A stretch of 64,000 nucleotides of DNA, taken from NCBI GenBank assembly GCA_016177805.1, contig JACOUN010000069.1, positions 43,700 through 107,699 of the forward strand, given 5' to 3'. Source of the DNA: Rhodocyclales bacterium (GTDB lineage: Bacteria > Pseudomonadota > Gammaproteobacteria > Burkholderiales > Rhodocyclaceae). The notes beneath the pieces are model-generated. The model had not been told where the DNA came from. It made no database searches and saw only the letters and a program-made list of their open reading frames with translations. This document shows, piece by piece, positions 20,487 to 31,649 of the stretch; the first letter of the stretch is position 1, and every line of letters starts with the position of its first letter. The position numbers and the translations under genes are program-made.

Positions 20487-20963
20487 ATGAGTATCGAAGG
20501 CGTTTTTCGCGAAGGCTTTGTCACGACTTCGCTCGACGCGGTCATCAACTGGACGCGTACCGGCTCTTTGTGGCCGATGACGTTCGGTCTGGCCTGTTGC
20601 GCGGTCGAGATGATCCATGCGGGCTGTTCGCGCTATGACCTCGACCGTTTTGGCGTCGTCTTCCGCCCCAGCCCGCGCCAGTCCGATCTGATGATCGTCG
20701 CCGGCACCCTGTGCAACAAGATGGCGCCGGCCCTGCGCAAGGTGTACGACCAGATGGCCGAGCCGCGCTGGGTGATCTCGATGGGGTCGTGTGCCAACGG
20801 TGGCGGCTACTATCACTATTCGTATTCGGTGGTTCGGGGGTGTGACCGGATCGTCCCTGTGGATGTTTATGTGCCGGGCTGTCCGCCCACGGCGGAAGCG
20901 CTGCTGTACGGCATCATCCAGTTGCAGAACAAGATCAAGCGCACCAACACCATTGCGCGCTGA
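20487..20963 (+). CDS. nuoB: NADH-quinone oxidoreductase subunit B
   Basis: NuoB carries cluster N2, the last Fe-S centre before quinone. The 158 residues include the paired cysteines in LACCAVEM and those in SMGSCANGG and YVPGCPP. It starts 3 bp after nuoA. Confidence 0.97.
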   Translation: MSIEGVFREGFVTTSLDAVINWTRTGSLWPMTFGLACCAVEMIHAGCSRYDLDRFGVVFRPSPRQSDLMIVAGTLCNKMAPALRKVYDQMAEPRWVISMGSCANGGGYYHYSYSVVRGCDRIVPVDVYVPGCPPTAEALLYGIIQLQNKIKRTNTIAR

Positions 20964-20976
20964 CGGGTAGCCATAC

Positions 20977-21588
20977 ATGAGTGCCAAGCTGGAACGTCTG
21001 AGTCAGGCCCTGCGGGACATCCTCGGTGACAGGGTGCAATCGCTGGTGCTGGCCTGTGGGGAAGTCACGATCGAGGTCGCCGCCGCGGATTATCTGCAGG
21101 TTGCCCTGCTATTGAGGGATCACGCCGGGTTGCGCTTCGAGTCACTGATGGATGTGTCGGGGCTGGACTACTCGACCTACGGCAACGGCGGGCGCAGCGG
21201 CAAGCGCAAGCGCTTTGCGGTTGCCACCCATCTGTTGTCGGTCAGCCACAACTGGCGGGTGCGGCTGCGCGCCTTTGCCGAGGACGACGCGTTCCCGGTG
21301 CTCGATTCGCTGGTACCGCTGTGGCCGGGTGCGAACTGGTTCGAGCGCGAGGCGTTCGATCTGTACGGCATCATGTTCGAGGGGCATCCCGATCTGCGCC
21401 GTATCCTGACTGACTATGGCTTTGTCGGCCACCCGTTCCGCAAGGACTTCCCGGTCTCGGGCTACGTCGAGATGCGCTACGACCCGGAGCAGGGCAGGGT
21501 GGTGTACCAACCCGTCAGCATCGAGCCGCGCGAAATCACGCCGCGCATCGTGCGCGAGGAAAACTACGGGAACGTCGGCCATGGCTGA
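20977..21588 (+). CDS. nuoC: NADH-quinone oxidoreductase subunit C
   Basis: The 30-kDa-type subunit, 203 residues, of the peripheral arm. The signature [22 protein letters not shown] is split here as [11 protein letters not shown] (residues ~122-132) and HPDLRRIL. NuoC and NuoD are separate genes, unlike the fused NuoCD of E. coli. It overlaps nuoD by eight bases. Confidence 0.96.
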   Translation: MSAKLERLSQALRDILGDRVQSLVLACGEVTIEVAAADYLQVALLLRDHAGLRFESLMDVSGLDYSTYGNGGRSGKRKRFAVATHLLSVSHNWRVRLRAFAEDDAFPVLDSLVPLWPGANWFEREAFDLYGIMFEGHPDLRRILTDYGFVGHPFRKDFPVSGYVEMRYDPEQGRVVYQPVSIEPREITPRIVREENYGNVGHG

Positions 21589-22834
21589 GATCCGCAACTA
21601 TACGATCAACTTCGGGCCGCAACACCCTTCCGCGCACGGCGTATTGCGCCTGGTGCTGGAACTGGCGGGTGAGGTCGTCGAGCGTGCCGATCCGCACGTC
21701 GGGCTGCTGCACCGGGGTACCGAAAAGCTCGCCGAGACCCGTACCTGGGTGCAGTCCGTGCCGTACATGGACCGCCTCGACTACGTGTCGATGATGTGCA
21801 ACGAGCACGCCTACTGCATGGCCATCGAGCGCCTGCTGGGGGTACAGGTGCCGGAGCGCGCGCAGTACATCCGCGTCATGTTCGACGAAATCACGCGCAT
21901 CCTCAACCACTTGCTCAACATCGGCACCCACGCGCTGGACATCGGCGCGATGACCATGGTGCTGTACACCTTCCGCGAGCGTGAAGATCTCATGGATGCG
22001 TACGAGGCGGTGTCCGGCGCGCGCATGCATGCGGCCTACTACCGGCCGGGCGGCGTCTATCGCGATCTGCCCGATCGCATGCCGCAGTACGAGGAAAACC
22101 GTTTCAAGAGCGCCAAGACGGTGCGTGAGCTGAACGAAAGCCGCCAGGGTTCGCTGCTGGACTTCCTGGAGGACTTCACCAATCGGTTCCCCAAGTACTG
22201 TGACGAATACGAAACCCTGCTGACCGACAACCGGATCTGGAAGCAGCGTACCGTCGGCATCGGCGTCGTTACGCCCGAGCAGGCGCTGGCGTGGGGCTTT
22301 TCCGGGCCGATGCTGCGGGGTTCGGGCGTCGCCTGGGATTTGCGCAAGAAACAGCCGTACGAGGTCTACGACAGGGTCGATTTCGACATTCCGGTGGGCA
22401 AGACCGGCGACTGTTACGACCGCTACCTTTGCCGCATGGAAGAGATGCGCCAGTCGAACCGCATCATTCGCCAGTGCATCGAGTGGCTGCGCAAGAATCC
22501 CGGCCCGGTGATCGTGGACAACCACAAGGTCGCGCCGCCGTCGCGGGAGAAGATGAAGTCGAACATGGAAGAGCTGATCCACCACTTCAAGCTCTTCAGC
22601 GAAGGCATGCACGTTCCGGAAGGCGAGGTGTACGCCGCGATCGAACATCCCAAGGGCGAGTTTGGCGTCTATGCAGTGTCGGATGGGGCAAACAAGCCCT
22701 ACCGGCTGAAACTGCGCGCGCCGGGGTTTGCACACCTGGCCGCGATGGACGAGATCTCGCGCGGCCACATGATCGCCGACGTGGTCGCGATCATCGGAAC
22801 GATGGACGTTGTGTTCGGCGAGATTGACCGCTGA
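21581..22834 (+). CDS. nuoD: NADH-quinone oxidoreductase subunit D
   Basis: The 49-kDa-type subunit that forms the quinone pocket with NuoB. From the ATG at 21581 it is 417 residues, opening [17 protein letters not shown], the conserved start. HRGTEKL and the C-terminal DVVFGEIDR are also canonical. The longer upstream open frame is nuoC sequence in another frame. Confidence 0.97.
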   Translation: MAEIRNYTINFGPQHPSAHGVLRLVLELAGEVVERADPHVGLLHRGTEKLAETRTWVQSVPYMDRLDYVSMMCNEHAYCMAIERLLGVQVPERAQYIRVMFDEITRILNHLLNIGTHALDIGAMTMVLYTFREREDLMDAYEAVSGARMHAAYYRPGGVYRDLPDRMPQYEENRFKSAKTVRELNESRQGSLLDFLEDFTNRFPKYCDEYETLLTDNRIWKQRTVGIGVVTPEQALAWGFSGPMLRGSGVAWDLRKKQPYEVYDRVDFDIPVGKTGDCYDRYLCRMEEMRQSNRIIRQCIEWLRKNPGPVIVDNHKVAPPSREKMKSNMEELIHHFKLFSEGMHVPEGEVYAAIEHPKGEFGVYAVSDGANKPYRLKLRAPGFAHLAAMDEISRGHMIADVVAIIGTMDVVFGEIDR

Positions 22835-22876
22835 TACGCGCACTACTGAGGCAGGTAACCGGGAAGACGGCAAGAA

Positions 22877-23356
22877 ATGTTAAGCCAGGAATCGCTGAAA
22901 CAGATCGATCGCGAGATCGCCAAGTATCCGCCGGATCAGAAGCAGTCGGCCGTGATGGCGGCCCTGCGGATCGCGCAGGTCGAGAAAGGGTGGCTGTCGT
23001 CCGAGACGATAAGCTATGTCGCCAGCTATCTTGAGATGCCGGCTGTCGCGGCCTACGAGGTAGCGAGCTTCTACAACATGTACGACCTTGAGCCGGTAGG
23101 CCGGCACAAGATCACGGTGTGTACCAATCTGCCCTGTGCGCTGTCCGGGGGGGTACATGCCGCGGACTACCTCAAGGAAAAGCTCGGGATCGGGTTCAAC
23201 GAAACCACCGCCGATGGCAAGTTCACGCTCAAGGAAGGCGAGTGCATGGGCGCCTGCGGTGACGCACCGGTGCTGCTGGTGAACAATCACCAGATGTGCA
23301 GTTGGATGACCACGGAAAAGATCGACCAGTTTCTGGCCGAGCTGGACAGCAAATGA
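22877..23356 (+). CDS. nuoE: NADH-quinone oxidoreductase subunit E
   Basis: The 24-kDa-type subunit, 159 residues, with a thioredoxin-like 2Fe-2S (N1a) domain. Ligand cysteines are visible in VCTNLPCAL (~83-90) and [11 protein letters not shown] (~121-131). It overlaps nuoF by four bases. Confidence 0.97.
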   Translation: MLSQESLKQIDREIAKYPPDQKQSAVMAALRIAQVEKGWLSSETISYVASYLEMPAVAAYEVASFYNMYDLEPVGRHKITVCTNLPCALSGGVHAADYLKEKLGIGFNETTADGKFTLKEGECMGACGDAPVLLVNNHQMCSWMTTEKIDQFLAELDSK

Positions 23357-24672
23357 GCTCACACCCACTGATACTCGCCGGAGTCGATGGCGACCGCACC
23401 TGGCGGTTACAGGACTACGTGGCGCGCGGCGGCTACTCGGCGCTGAAGAAGATCATCGCGGAGAAGATTCCGGGCGAGACCATCATTGCCGAGTTGAAGG
23501 CATCGGTGCTGCGCGGTCGCGGCGGCGCGGGTTTCCCGACCGGTCTGAAGTGGAGCTTCATGCCGCGTTCGTTCCCGGGCGACAAGTACCTTGCGTGCAA
23601 CTCGGACGAGGGCGAGCCGGGCACGTTCAAGGATCGCGACATCCTGCGCTACAACCCGCACAGCGTGATCGAGGGCATGACCATCGCGGCCTACGCGATG
23701 GGCGCGGCACGCGGCTACAACTACATTCACGGTGAAGTCTTCGAACTGTACGAGCGTTTCGAAGAGGCGCTCGCCGAGGCGCGCGAAGCCGGGTTGCTGG
23801 GGCAGAACATCCTCGGCAGCGACTTCTCCTTCGAACTGTTCGCGCACCACGGCTATGGCGCCTACATCTGCGGTGAAGAAACCGCGCTGCTCGAATCGAT
23901 AGAGGGCAAGAAGGGTCAGCCACGCTTCAAGCCGCCTTTCCCGGCGAGCTACGGCCTGTACGGCAAGCCCACCACGATCAACAACACCGAGACCTTCGCC
24001 TCGGTGCCGTTCATCATGAACATGGGCGGTGAAGCCTTTCTCGGGCTGGGCAAGCCGAACAACGGCGGCACCAAGCTGTTCTCGATTTCGGGGCACGTCA
24101 ACAAGCCGGGCAACTACGAAATCGAACTGGGCACGCCGTTCCCTGAACTGCTGGAAATGGCGGGAGGCATGCGCGGCGGGCGCAAGCTCAAGGGCGTGAT
24201 ACCGGGCGGCTCGTCGTCGCCGGTGTTGCCCGCCGACATCATCATGGACTGCACCCTCGACTTCGATTCCCTGTCCAAGGCCGGCTCCATGCTCGGTTCG
24301 GGCGCGGTGATCGTCATGGACGAGACCGTGTGCATGGTCAAGGCGCTGGAGCGGCTGTCCTACTTCTACTTCGAAGAATCCTGTGGTCAATGCACACCGT
24401 GTCGTGAAGGCACGGGCTGGCTGTACCGGATCGTGCATCGTATCGAGAACGGGCTGGGTCGCCCGGACGATCTCGATCTGCTCAGATCACTGACCGGCAA
24501 CATCATGGGGCGCACCATCTGCGCGCTGGGCGATGCGGCCTCGATGCCGGTGCTGGGGTTCATGAAACACTTTGGTTCCGAGTTCGAGTACCACATCGAG
24601 CACCGGAAATGTCTCGTGCCGCCTGAAGTTCAATACGAAGGCAGCAAAATCTACGTGAGCCCGTCATGCTAG
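23353..24672 (+). CDS. nuoF: NADH-quinone oxidoreductase subunit F
   Basis: The 51-kDa-type subunit that binds NADH and FMN. From the ATG at 23353 it is 439 residues. The NADH loop [13 protein letters not shown] lies at ~56-68, the FMN region [13 protein letters not shown] follows, and the N3 cluster motif [13 protein letters not shown] is at ~341-353. The ATG overlaps the nuoE stop (ATGA) and replaces a longer open frame that runs into nuoE. Confidence 0.97.
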   Translation: MSSHPLILAGVDGDRTWRLQDYVARGGYSALKKIIAEKIPGETIIAELKASVLRGRGGAGFPTGLKWSFMPRSFPGDKYLACNSDEGEPGTFKDRDILRYNPHSVIEGMTIAAYAMGAARGYNYIHGEVFELYERFEEALAEAREAGLLGQNILGSDFSFELFAHHGYGAYICGEETALLESIEGKKGQPRFKPPFPASYGLYGKPTTINNTETFASVPFIMNMGGEAFLGLGKPNNGGTKLFSISGHVNKPGNYEIELGTPFPELLEMAGGMRGGRKLKGVIPGGSSSPVLPADIIMDCTLDFDSLSKAGSMLGSGAVIVMDETVCMVKALERLSYFYFEESCGQCTPCREGTGWLYRIVHRIENGLGRPDDLDLLRSLTGNIMGRTICALGDAASMPVLGFMKHFGSEFEYHIEHRKCLVPPEVQYEGSKIYVSPSC

Positions 24673-27008
24673 AGATTGAAATCGACGGCAAGCCGGTATC
24701 GGTCGACGATGGCAGCACCGTCATGGATGCCGCGACCAAGGCCGGCATCTACATTCCGCATTTCTGCTATCACAAGAAACTGTCGATAGCGGCCAACTGC
24801 CGCATGTGCCTGGTGCAGGTCGAGAAAGCGCCCAAGCCCTTGCCCGCCTGTGCCACGCCGGTGACGGGCGGCATGAAGGTCATGACCCATTCGACTTCGG
24901 CGGTCAACGCCCAGAAAGGCGTCATGGAGTTCCTGCTGATCAATCACCCGCTCGATTGCCCGATCTGCGATCAGGGCGGCGAGTGCCAGTTGCAGGATCT
25001 GGCGGTCGGCTATGGCTGCGGCCAGTCGCGCTATCAGGAAGAAAAACGCGTCGTGGTCAACAAGAACCTCGGCCCGCTGGTGTCCACCGACATGACGCGC
25101 TGCATCCATTGCACGCGCTGCATCCGCTTCACGCAGGAAATCGCCGGTGACATGGAGCTGGGCCAGGCCTTCCGTGGCGAACACGCCGAGGTCATGCCGT
25201 TCATCGAGAAGACCGTCGATTCGGAGCTGTCGGGCAACATCATCGACCTGTGCCCGGTTGGCGCGCTGACCTCCAAGCCGTTCCGCTTCGCCGCGCGCAC
25301 CTGGGAGCTGGCCAGGCGCAAGTCGGTCAGCCCGCACGACTCGCTTGGTTCGAATCTCATCGTCCAGGTCAAGAACGAGACGGTCAAGCGCGTGCTGCCG
25401 CTGGAAAACGAAGCCATCAATGAATGCTGGCTGTCGGACAAGGACCGCTTCTCGTACGAGGCGCTGGGCAGCGATGCGCGGCTGACCACGCCGATGATCA
25501 AGCAGTGCGGCCAGTGGAAGGAAGTCGACTGGCAGGCGGCGCTGGAATTCGCCGCCAGCGGTTTGCAATCGGTGGTGCGCGAGCATGGGCCGAGCGCGCT
25601 GGGCGCTCTGGCGTCGCCGCACGCAACCGTTGAAGAGCTGTATCTGCTGCAGAAACTGACGCGCGCGCTGGGCAGCAACAACGTCGATTTCCGCCTGCGT
25701 CAGGCCGATTTCCGCGCCGATGCGGGGCGCGCCGGTGCGCCATGGCTGGGCATGCCGATTGCCGATGTTGACCAGCTCGACAGCCTGCTCGTGATCGGCA
25801 GCTTCCTGCGCAAGGATACGCCGCTGCTGGCGCAGCGCGTGCGCCAGGCGGTCAAGCGCAATGGCTTGCAGGTGAACGTGGTCGGGCCTAACGCCGAGGA
25901 CTGGCTGCTCAAAGTGCGCAATCGCGCGCTCGTCGCGCCGTCGGCCATGGTCGCGACTTTGCTGGAAATCGCGTCGGCGCTGGCCGAAGAAAAGGGTGCG
26001 GCACCGTCCGAGTCGCTGGGCGCCGCGCGTCCGGCTGCGGTTTCGGATGCGGCGCGTGCGATTGCGCGCAGTCTGGCGGGTGGCGAACAGGTGGCGGTGT
26101 GGCTGGGTAACCTGGCCGTGCAGTCGGCTCAGGCGAGTGAGTTGCAGATGCTGGCGCTGGAAATCGCGCGTCTGAGCGGTGGCCGTTTCGGCGTCATCGG
26201 CGAGGCCGCCAACAGCGTGGGCGGGTATCTCGCCGGCGCGGTGCCAGGAGCCGAGGGTTTGAACGCACGCCAGATGGTGGAACAGCCAAGACAAGCCTAC
26301 GTGTTGCTCAACGCGGAACCCGATCTCGATTTCGCCGACCCGGTGGCCGCGCAGGCGGCAGTGGGGAGCGCGCAACTGGTGGTCGGCATGGCGGCGTTCG
26401 TGTCGCCGGCGCTGCTGGATGCGGCGCAGGTGCTGCTGCCGATCGCGCCCTTTACCGAGACGTCCGGCACTTTCGTGAACTGCGAAGGCACGCGGCAGAC
26501 CTTTACCGCCGTGGCGCGGCCGAATGGCAATACGCGTCCGGGGTGGAAAGTGCTGCGGGTGCTGGGCAATCTGCTCGAACTGAACGGATTCGATTACAAC
26601 GATAGCGACGCGGTTGCGACGGACGCGCTGGGGGGAGATTACTCCGCGCGTCTGGGCAACGGCGTGACCGGTGTGGCCATTGGCGGTAACACGTTGAGCG
26701 GCGCCGGCCTGGAGCGGGTTGCCGACGTTCCGATCTACTTTGCCGATCCGCTGGTGCGCCAGGCATCGTCGCTGCAACGTACGCGTGACGCGGCGGCACC
26801 GGTGGCTCGCGCCGCCGCTGCGACACTGGCCGCCGCAGGCATAGCGTCGGGCGAGCGGGTGCGCTTGCGTAGCGCGGCGGGTGTCATAGAACTGGCATTG
26901 GTGAGCGACGATGGCGTGGCTCCCGACTGCATCCGGGTCCCGGCCGCGCATGCCGCGACCGTCGCGCTCGGTCCGATGCACGGCCAAATCACTGTGGAGC
27001 GACTCTGA
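24666..27008 (+). CDS. nuoG: NADH-quinone oxidoreductase subunit G
   Basis: The 75-kDa-type subunit, 780 residues. N-terminal cluster motifs are present: the 2Fe-2S group (FCYHKKL, CRMC), the 4Fe-4S group [18 protein letters not shown] and [12 protein letters not shown]. The remainder is a molybdopterin-oxidoreductase-like domain. The first ~220 residues are strongly conserved and the Ala-rich C-terminal half is variable. It overlaps nuoF by seven bases and nuoH by one. Confidence 0.97.
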   Translation: MLEIEIDGKPVSVDDGSTVMDAATKAGIYIPHFCYHKKLSIAANCRMCLVQVEKAPKPLPACATPVTGGMKVMTHSTSAVNAQKGVMEFLLINHPLDCPICDQGGECQLQDLAVGYGCGQSRYQEEKRVVVNKNLGPLVSTDMTRCIHCTRCIRFTQEIAGDMELGQAFRGEHAEVMPFIEKTVDSELSGNIIDLCPVGALTSKPFRFAARTWELARRKSVSPHDSLGSNLIVQVKNETVKRVLPLENEAINECWLSDKDRFSYEALGSDARLTTPMIKQCGQWKEVDWQAALEFAASGLQSVVREHGPSALGALASPHATVEELYLLQKLTRALGSNNVDFRLRQADFRADAGRAGAPWLGMPIADVDQLDSLLVIGSFLRKDTPLLAQRVRQAVKRNGLQVNVVGPNAEDWLLKVRNRALVAPSAMVATLLEIASALAEEKGAAPSESLGAARPAAVSDAARAIARSLAGGEQVAVWLGNLAVQSAQASELQMLALEIARLSGGRFGVIGEAANSVGGYLAGAVPGAEGLNARQMVEQPRQAYVLLNAEPDLDFADPVAAQAAVGSAQLVVGMAAFVSPALLDAAQVLLPIAPFTETSGTFVNCEGTRQTFTAVARPNGNTRPGWKVLRVLGNLLELNGFDYNDSDAVATDALGGDYSARLGNGVTGVAIGGNTLSGAGLERVADVPIYFADPLVRQASSLQRTRDAAAPVARAAAATLAAAGIASGERVRLRSAAGVIELALVSDDGVAPDCIRVPAAHAATVALGPMHGQITVERL

Positions 27009-28057
27009 TGGAAGCACTGCTGCAACCGGTCGCGCAGCTCTTCGGGCCGCTTTGGCCGCTGGTCTGGTCGTTGGTCAAGATCGTCGCCATCATCGCGCCG
27101 CTGATGCTGTGCGTGGCCTATCTGACGCTGGCCGAGCGCAAGGTCATCGGCTACATGCAGGTCCGTATTGGGCCGAACCGCGTCGGACCGCTCGGGCTGC
27201 TGCAGCCCATCGCCGACGGCATGAAGCTGTTGTTCAAGGAAATCATCGTCCCGTCGGGGGCGAACAAGGGGCTGTTCATCCTCGGGCCGGTGCTGGCGCT
27301 GGCGCCCGCGCTGGTGTCGTGGGCGGTGATCCCGTTCAGTGACGGATTGGTGCTGGCCAACCTCAACGCGGGGTTGCTGTTCCTGCTGGCCGTGACATCG
27401 CTGGAAGTCTACGGCGTGATCATCGCGGGCTGGGCATCCAACTCGAAGTACCCGTTTCTCGGCGCGATGCGCGCCGCCGCGCAAATGGTGTCGTACGAAG
27501 TGGCGATGGGTTTTGCGCTGATCTGCGTGCTGCTGATTTCCGCGAGCCTGAATCTGAGCGAGATCGTGCACTCGCAGGGGCAGGGCTGGGGCCACGATAC
27601 TGGGCTGTCGTTTGTGTCGTGGAACTTCATTCCGCTGTTTCCGATGTTCGTTGTGTTCGTGATCTCCGGCATCGCCGAGACCAACCGCGCGCCGTTCGAC
27701 GTGGTGGAAGGCGAAGCCGAAGTCGTCGCGGGCCACATGGTTGAATACTCGGGCATGGCGTTTGCGCTGTTCTTCCTTGGTGAATACGCCAACATGATCC
27801 TGGTGTCGGCGATGACCTCGGTGCTGTTCCTCGGCGGCTGGCTGTCGCCGGTCGGCTTCCTGCCCGACGGCTTCCACTGGCTGGCGTTCAAGACCGCTTT
27901 CATCCTGTTCCTGTTCCTGTGGGCGCGCGCGACGTTCCCGCGTTTCCGCTACGACCACATCATGCGGCTGGGCTGGAAAGTGTTCATTCCGATCACCCTG
28001 GTGTGGGTCATAGTCGTGGCAGTGTGGATGATGACCCCGCTGTCGATCTGGAGGTAA
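27008..28057 (+). CDS. nuoH: NADH-quinone oxidoreductase subunit H
   Basis: NuoH is an eight-TM subunit that joins the peripheral and membrane arms at the quinone cavity. The 349 residues include [20 protein letters not shown] (~41-60) and the acidic loop [18 protein letters not shown]. Length is canonical. Confidence 0.97.
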   Translation: MEALLQPVAQLFGPLWPLVWSLVKIVAIIAPLMLCVAYLTLAERKVIGYMQVRIGPNRVGPLGLLQPIADGMKLLFKEIIVPSGANKGLFILGPVLALAPALVSWAVIPFSDGLVLANLNAGLLFLLAVTSLEVYGVIIAGWASNSKYPFLGAMRAAAQMVSYEVAMGFALICVLLISASLNLSEIVHSQGQGWGHDTGLSFVSWNFIPLFPMFVVFVISGIAETNRAPFDVVEGEAEVVAGHMVEYSGMAFALFFLGEYANMILVSAMTSVLFLGGWLSPVGFLPDGFHWLAFKTAFILFLFLWARATFPRFRYDHIMRLGWKVFIPITLVWVIVVAVWMMTPLSIWR

Positions 28058-28065
28058 GGCCGAAG

Positions 28066-28551
28066 ATGGGCGCTAAAGAATACATCGCGAGCCTGTTCCT
28101 CAAGGAACTGGTCAAGGGCATGGCGGTCACCGGCCGCCACCTGTTCGCACGCAAGATCACGGTGCAATACCCGGAAGAGAAAACGCCGCAGAGCCACCGC
28201 TTTCGTGGTCTGCACGCACTGCGCCGCTACCCGAACGGCGAGGAACGCTGCATCGCGTGCAAGTTGTGCGAGGCGGTATGCCCGGCCATGGCGATCACGA
28301 TTGAATCGGATCAGCGCGACGACGGTTCGCGGCGCACGACGCGCTACGACATCGATCTGACCAAGTGCATATTCTGCGGCTTCTGCGAGGAAGCCTGTCC
28401 AGTCGATGCCATCGTCGAGACGCGCGAGCTGGAATATCACGGCGAACAGCGCGGTGATCTGTATTACACCAAACAGATGCTGCTCGCCGTGGGCGATCGG
28501 CATGAAGCGCAGATCGCAGCCGACCGCGACGCCGACGCGAAGTACCGTTAA
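28066..28551 (+). CDS. nuoI: NADH-quinone oxidoreductase subunit I
   Basis: A two-[4Fe-4S] ferredoxin-type subunit (N6a, N6b). From the ATG at 28066 it is 161 residues, with cluster motifs [12 protein letters not shown] and [12 protein letters not shown]. An N-terminal amphipathic region lies against the membrane in the family. The longer open frame upstream overlaps nuoH and is not used. Confidence 0.97.
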   Translation: MGAKEYIASLFLKELVKGMAVTGRHLFARKITVQYPEEKTPQSHRFRGLHALRRYPNGEERCIACKLCEAVCPAMAITIESDQRDDGSRRTTRYDIDLTKCIFCGFCEEACPVDAIVETRELEYHGEQRGDLYYTKQMLLAVGDRHEAQIAADRDADAKYR

Positions 28552-28584
28552 GGGAGAGTGCTTGCGGGCACTGACTGACAGATC

Positions 28585-29187
28585 ATGGAATTCAAGACTT
28601 TCGTTTTCTACGTGATGGCCGCCATCCTGCTGTTCGCAGCAGTACGTGTGATCACGGCGCGCAACCCGGTGCATGCGGCGCTGTTTCTGGTGCTGTCGTT
28701 TTTCTCCGGCGCGGGCATCTGGCTGCTGCTGGAAGCCGAGTTTCTCGCGATCACGCTGATCCTGGTGTATGTCGGGGCGGTGATGGTGCTGTTCCTCTTC
28801 GTCGTGATGATGCTGGATATCGACATCGAGCGCTTGCGCGAGGGGTTCTGGAGCCATCTGCCGGTGGGTGGGCTGGTCGGCGCGCTGCTGGCAGTGCAGA
28901 TGGCGCTGGTGCTGGGCGGCAGTTATTTCGGCGCCGACGTGATGCCGACACCCCCGGCCGCGCAGGAAAGCTACAGCAACACGCGCGAGATCGGGCGGGT
29001 GCTGTACACCGATTATGCCTATCCGTTCGAGCTGGCGTCGCTGATCCTGCTGGTGGCGATGATCGCCGCGGTGACGCTGACGCTGCGCAAGCGCAAGGGA
29101 CTCAAGAACGTGAATCCGTCCGAGCAGGTCATGGTCCATCGCGCCGATCGGGTGCGGATGGTGTCGATGCCGGCCGAGAAGGAATAA
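28585..29187 (+). CDS. nuoJ: NADH-quinone oxidoreductase subunit J
   Basis: NuoJ is a five-TM membrane subunit. The 200 residues contain the conserved helix VLVYVGAVMVLFLFVVMML (residues ~56-75), including the pi-bulge helix important for coupling in structures. A soluble C-terminal tail of about 35 residues follows. It starts 33 bp after nuoI. Confidence 0.96.
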   Translation: MEFKTFVFYVMAAILLFAAVRVITARNPVHAALFLVLSFFSGAGIWLLLEAEFLAITLILVYVGAVMVLFLFVVMMLDIDIERLREGFWSHLPVGGLVGALLAVQMALVLGGSYFGADVMPTPPAAQESYSNTREIGRVLYTDYAYPFELASLILLVAMIAAVTLTLRKRKGLKNVNPSEQVMVHRADRVRMVSMPAEKE

Positions 29188-29230
29188 GAACTGTGTGGGG
29201 CATGGCACTCGCGCAATCAGGGAGTAATTG

Positions 29231-29548
29231 ATGCATTGGCTTACGCTTTCGCTTTCCCACTACCTCATCCTGGGCGCGATCCTGTTCGCGATCAGCGTGG
29301 TGGGCATCTTCCTGAACCGGAAGAATCTGATCGTGCTGTTGATGGCGATCGAGTTGATGCTGCTCGCGGTGAATCTGAATTTCGTCGCCTTTTCCCATTA
29401 CCTCGGTGACCTGGCGGGGCAGATTTTTGTTTTCTTCATTCTCACGGTCGCAGCGGCCGAATCCGCGATAGGTCTCGCGATTCTGGTGGTGCTGTTCCGC
29501 AACCTGCGGACGATCAATGTGGATGACCTGGACAGCCTCAAGGGTTGA
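29231..29548 (+). CDS. nuoK: NADH-quinone oxidoreductase subunit K
   Basis: NuoK is a three-TM antiporter-like subunit of 105 residues, with conserved Glu in [20 protein letters not shown] and in [12 protein letters not shown] chose the ATG at 29231 over a TTG three bases earlier because GGGAG then sits 6 bp away. Confidence 0.96.
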   Translation: MHWLTLSLSHYLILGAILFAISVVGIFLNRKNLIVLLMAIELMLLAVNLNFVAFSHYLGDLAGQIFVFFILTVAAAESAIGLAILVVLFRNLRTINVDDLDSLKG

Positions 29549-29550
29549 CG

Positions 29551-31572
29551 ATGACGGACATGCAAAACCTCTACCTGCTGGTACCCCTCGCGCCGCTGGC
29601 CGGCGCCTTGATCGCGGGGCTTTTCGGCAAGACCATAGGGCGCAACGGCGCGCACCTGGTGACCATCCTCGGGGTGCTGGTCGCCTTTGTCGCGTCGGTG
29701 GTGATCTTCCAGGACGTGCGCAACGGCCACCTGTTCAACGGCACGGTCTATACCTGGATGCAAAGTGGTGGCTTGACCTTCAATGTCGGCTTCCTGATCG
29801 ACCCGCTGACCACCATGATGATGCTGGTGGTGACTTTCGTTTCGCTGATGGTGCATATCTACACCATCGGCTACATGCATGACGATCCGGGCTATCAGCG
29901 CTTCTTCAGCTACATCTCGCTGTTCACCTTCTCGATGCTGATGCTGGTGATGTCGAACAACTTCCTGCAGTTGTTCTTCGGCTGGGAAGCGGTGGGCCTG
30001 GTGTCCTATCTGCTGATCGGCTTCTGGCACGAACGCCCGACCGCAATCTACGCCAACCTCAAGGCTTTTCTGGTCAACCGCGTGGGGGATTTCGGCTTTC
30101 TGCTCGGCATCGGACTGATCGCGGCCTACGCCGGCAGCCTCGACTACGCCGAAGTGTTCGCCAAGGCCGGTTACCTGGCCAGCATGGACATGCCGGGCAC
30201 CGGCTGGCCGCTGATCACCGCGATCTGCATCTGTCTGTTCATCGGCGCGATGGGCAAATCCGCCCAGGTGCCGCTGCACGTGTGGCTGCCCGACTCCATG
30301 GAGGGTCCGACCCCGATCTCGGCGCTGATCCACGCGGCAACCATGGTGACCGCCGGCATCTTCATGGTGGCGCGCATGTCGCCGCTGTTCGAGCTGTCTG
30401 ATGTGGCGCTGTCCTTCGTGCTGGTGATCGGCGCGACCACCGCGCTGTTCATGGGCTTCCTCGGCATCGTGCAGAACGACATCAAGCGCGTGGTGGCCTA
30501 TTCGACGCTGTCGCAACTGGGCTACATGACCGTGGCGCTGGGCGTGTCGGCCTATTCGGCGGCGGTGTTCCACCTGATGACCCACGCCTTCTTCAAGGCG
30601 CTGCTGTTCCTCGGTGCCGGTTCAGTGATCATCGGCATGCATCACGTGCAGGACATGCGCGAGATGGGCGGGTTGCGCAAGTACATGCCGATCACCTGGA
30701 TCACGTCGCTGATCGGCTCGCTGGCGCTGATTGGCACGCCGCTGTTCTCGGGCTTCTATTCCAAGGACTCGATCATCGAGGCCGTGCATGCGTCGACCAT
30801 CCCTGGTGCAGGCTATGCGCTGGTGTGCGTGCTGGCGGGCGTGTTCGTCACCGCCTTCTACTCGTTCCGCATGTACTTCCTGGTGTTCCACGGCAAGGAG
30901 CGCTTCGGCAACAGCCACGGCCATGCCGGACATCATGGCGATCATGACGACGAGGAGCCGTCGACCGATCATCACCATGGCCTGGCGCCGGGGCAGAAAC
31001 CGCATGAGTCGCCGTGGGTGGTGACGGTGCCGCTGATCCTGTTGGCTATTCCATCATTGTTCATCGGCTACTTCACCATCGATCCGATGCTGTTCGGCGG
31101 CTGGTTCGACAGCGCGATCCTGGTCGGTGCCAACCATGTCGGTTTGGCGGAGCTGAAGGAAGGCTTCCATGGCGCGTGGGGCATGGCCGGCCATGCTTTC
31201 TTTACCGCGCCGTTCTGGCTGGCGGCAACCGGGGTGTTCGTGGCCTGGTTCTTCTACATGGTGCGCCCGGACATTCCGGCGGCGATCCAGCGCATTTTCA
31301 GCCCCATCCATACCCTGCTCGACAACAAGTATTACTTCGACCGCTTCAATGAAGTGGTGTTTGCCGCCGGTGCGCGCATGCTCGGCACCGGGCTGTGGAA
31401 GGGTGGCGATCGCGCCCTGATCGACGGCGTGGCGGTCAATGGCTCGGCGCGGCTGGTTGGCTGGGTGGCGCAGATGGCGCGCCTGTTCCAGAGCGGACAT
31501 CTGTACCAGTATGCGTTTGCGATGATCATAGGGGTCTTCGTGCTGCTCACGTTCTGGTTCAAGCCGGTCTGA
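29551..31572 (+). CDS. nuoL: NADH-quinone oxidoreductase subunit L
   Basis: NuoL is the distal proton-pumping subunit, 673 residues from the ATG at 29551. It has 14 or more TM helices, the NFxQLFFGWEAVGLVSYLLIG signature (NNFLQLFFGWEAVGL) and a C-terminal lateral helix. A His/Asp-rich cytoplasmic loop, HGHAGHHGDHDDE and DHHHG, lies near 455-478. The ATG is two bases after the nuoK stop; a TTG six bases upstream is an alternative. Confidence 0.96.
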   Translation: MTDMQNLYLLVPLAPLAGALIAGLFGKTIGRNGAHLVTILGVLVAFVASVVIFQDVRNGHLFNGTVYTWMQSGGLTFNVGFLIDPLTTMMMLVVTFVSLMVHIYTIGYMHDDPGYQRFFSYISLFTFSMLMLVMSNNFLQLFFGWEAVGLVSYLLIGFWHERPTAIYANLKAFLVNRVGDFGFLLGIGLIAAYAGSLDYAEVFAKAGYLASMDMPGTGWPLITAICICLFIGAMGKSAQVPLHVWLPDSMEGPTPISALIHAATMVTAGIFMVARMSPLFELSDVALSFVLVIGATTALFMGFLGIVQNDIKRVVAYSTLSQLGYMTVALGVSAYSAAVFHLMTHAFFKALLFLGAGSVIIGMHHVQDMREMGGLRKYMPITWITSLIGSLALIGTPLFSGFYSKDSIIEAVHASTIPGAGYALVCVLAGVFVTAFYSFRMYFLVFHGKERFGNSHGHAGHHGDHDDEEPSTDHHHGLAPGQKPHESPWVVTVPLILLAIPSLFIGYFTIDPMLFGGWFDSAILVGANHVGLAELKEGFHGAWGMAGHAFFTAPFWLAATGVFVAWFFYMVRPDIPAAIQRIFSPIHTLLDNKYYFDRFNEVVFAAGARMLGTGLWKGGDRALIDGVAVNGSARLVGWVAQMARLFQSGHLYQYAFAMIIGVFVLLTFWFKPV

Positions 31573-31649
31573 GCGACGAACGCCACCATGCTGAATCCTG
31601 AATACCGAAAAACGCGCGTCGGTGAAGACGCCATGAACGGAAAGCAACA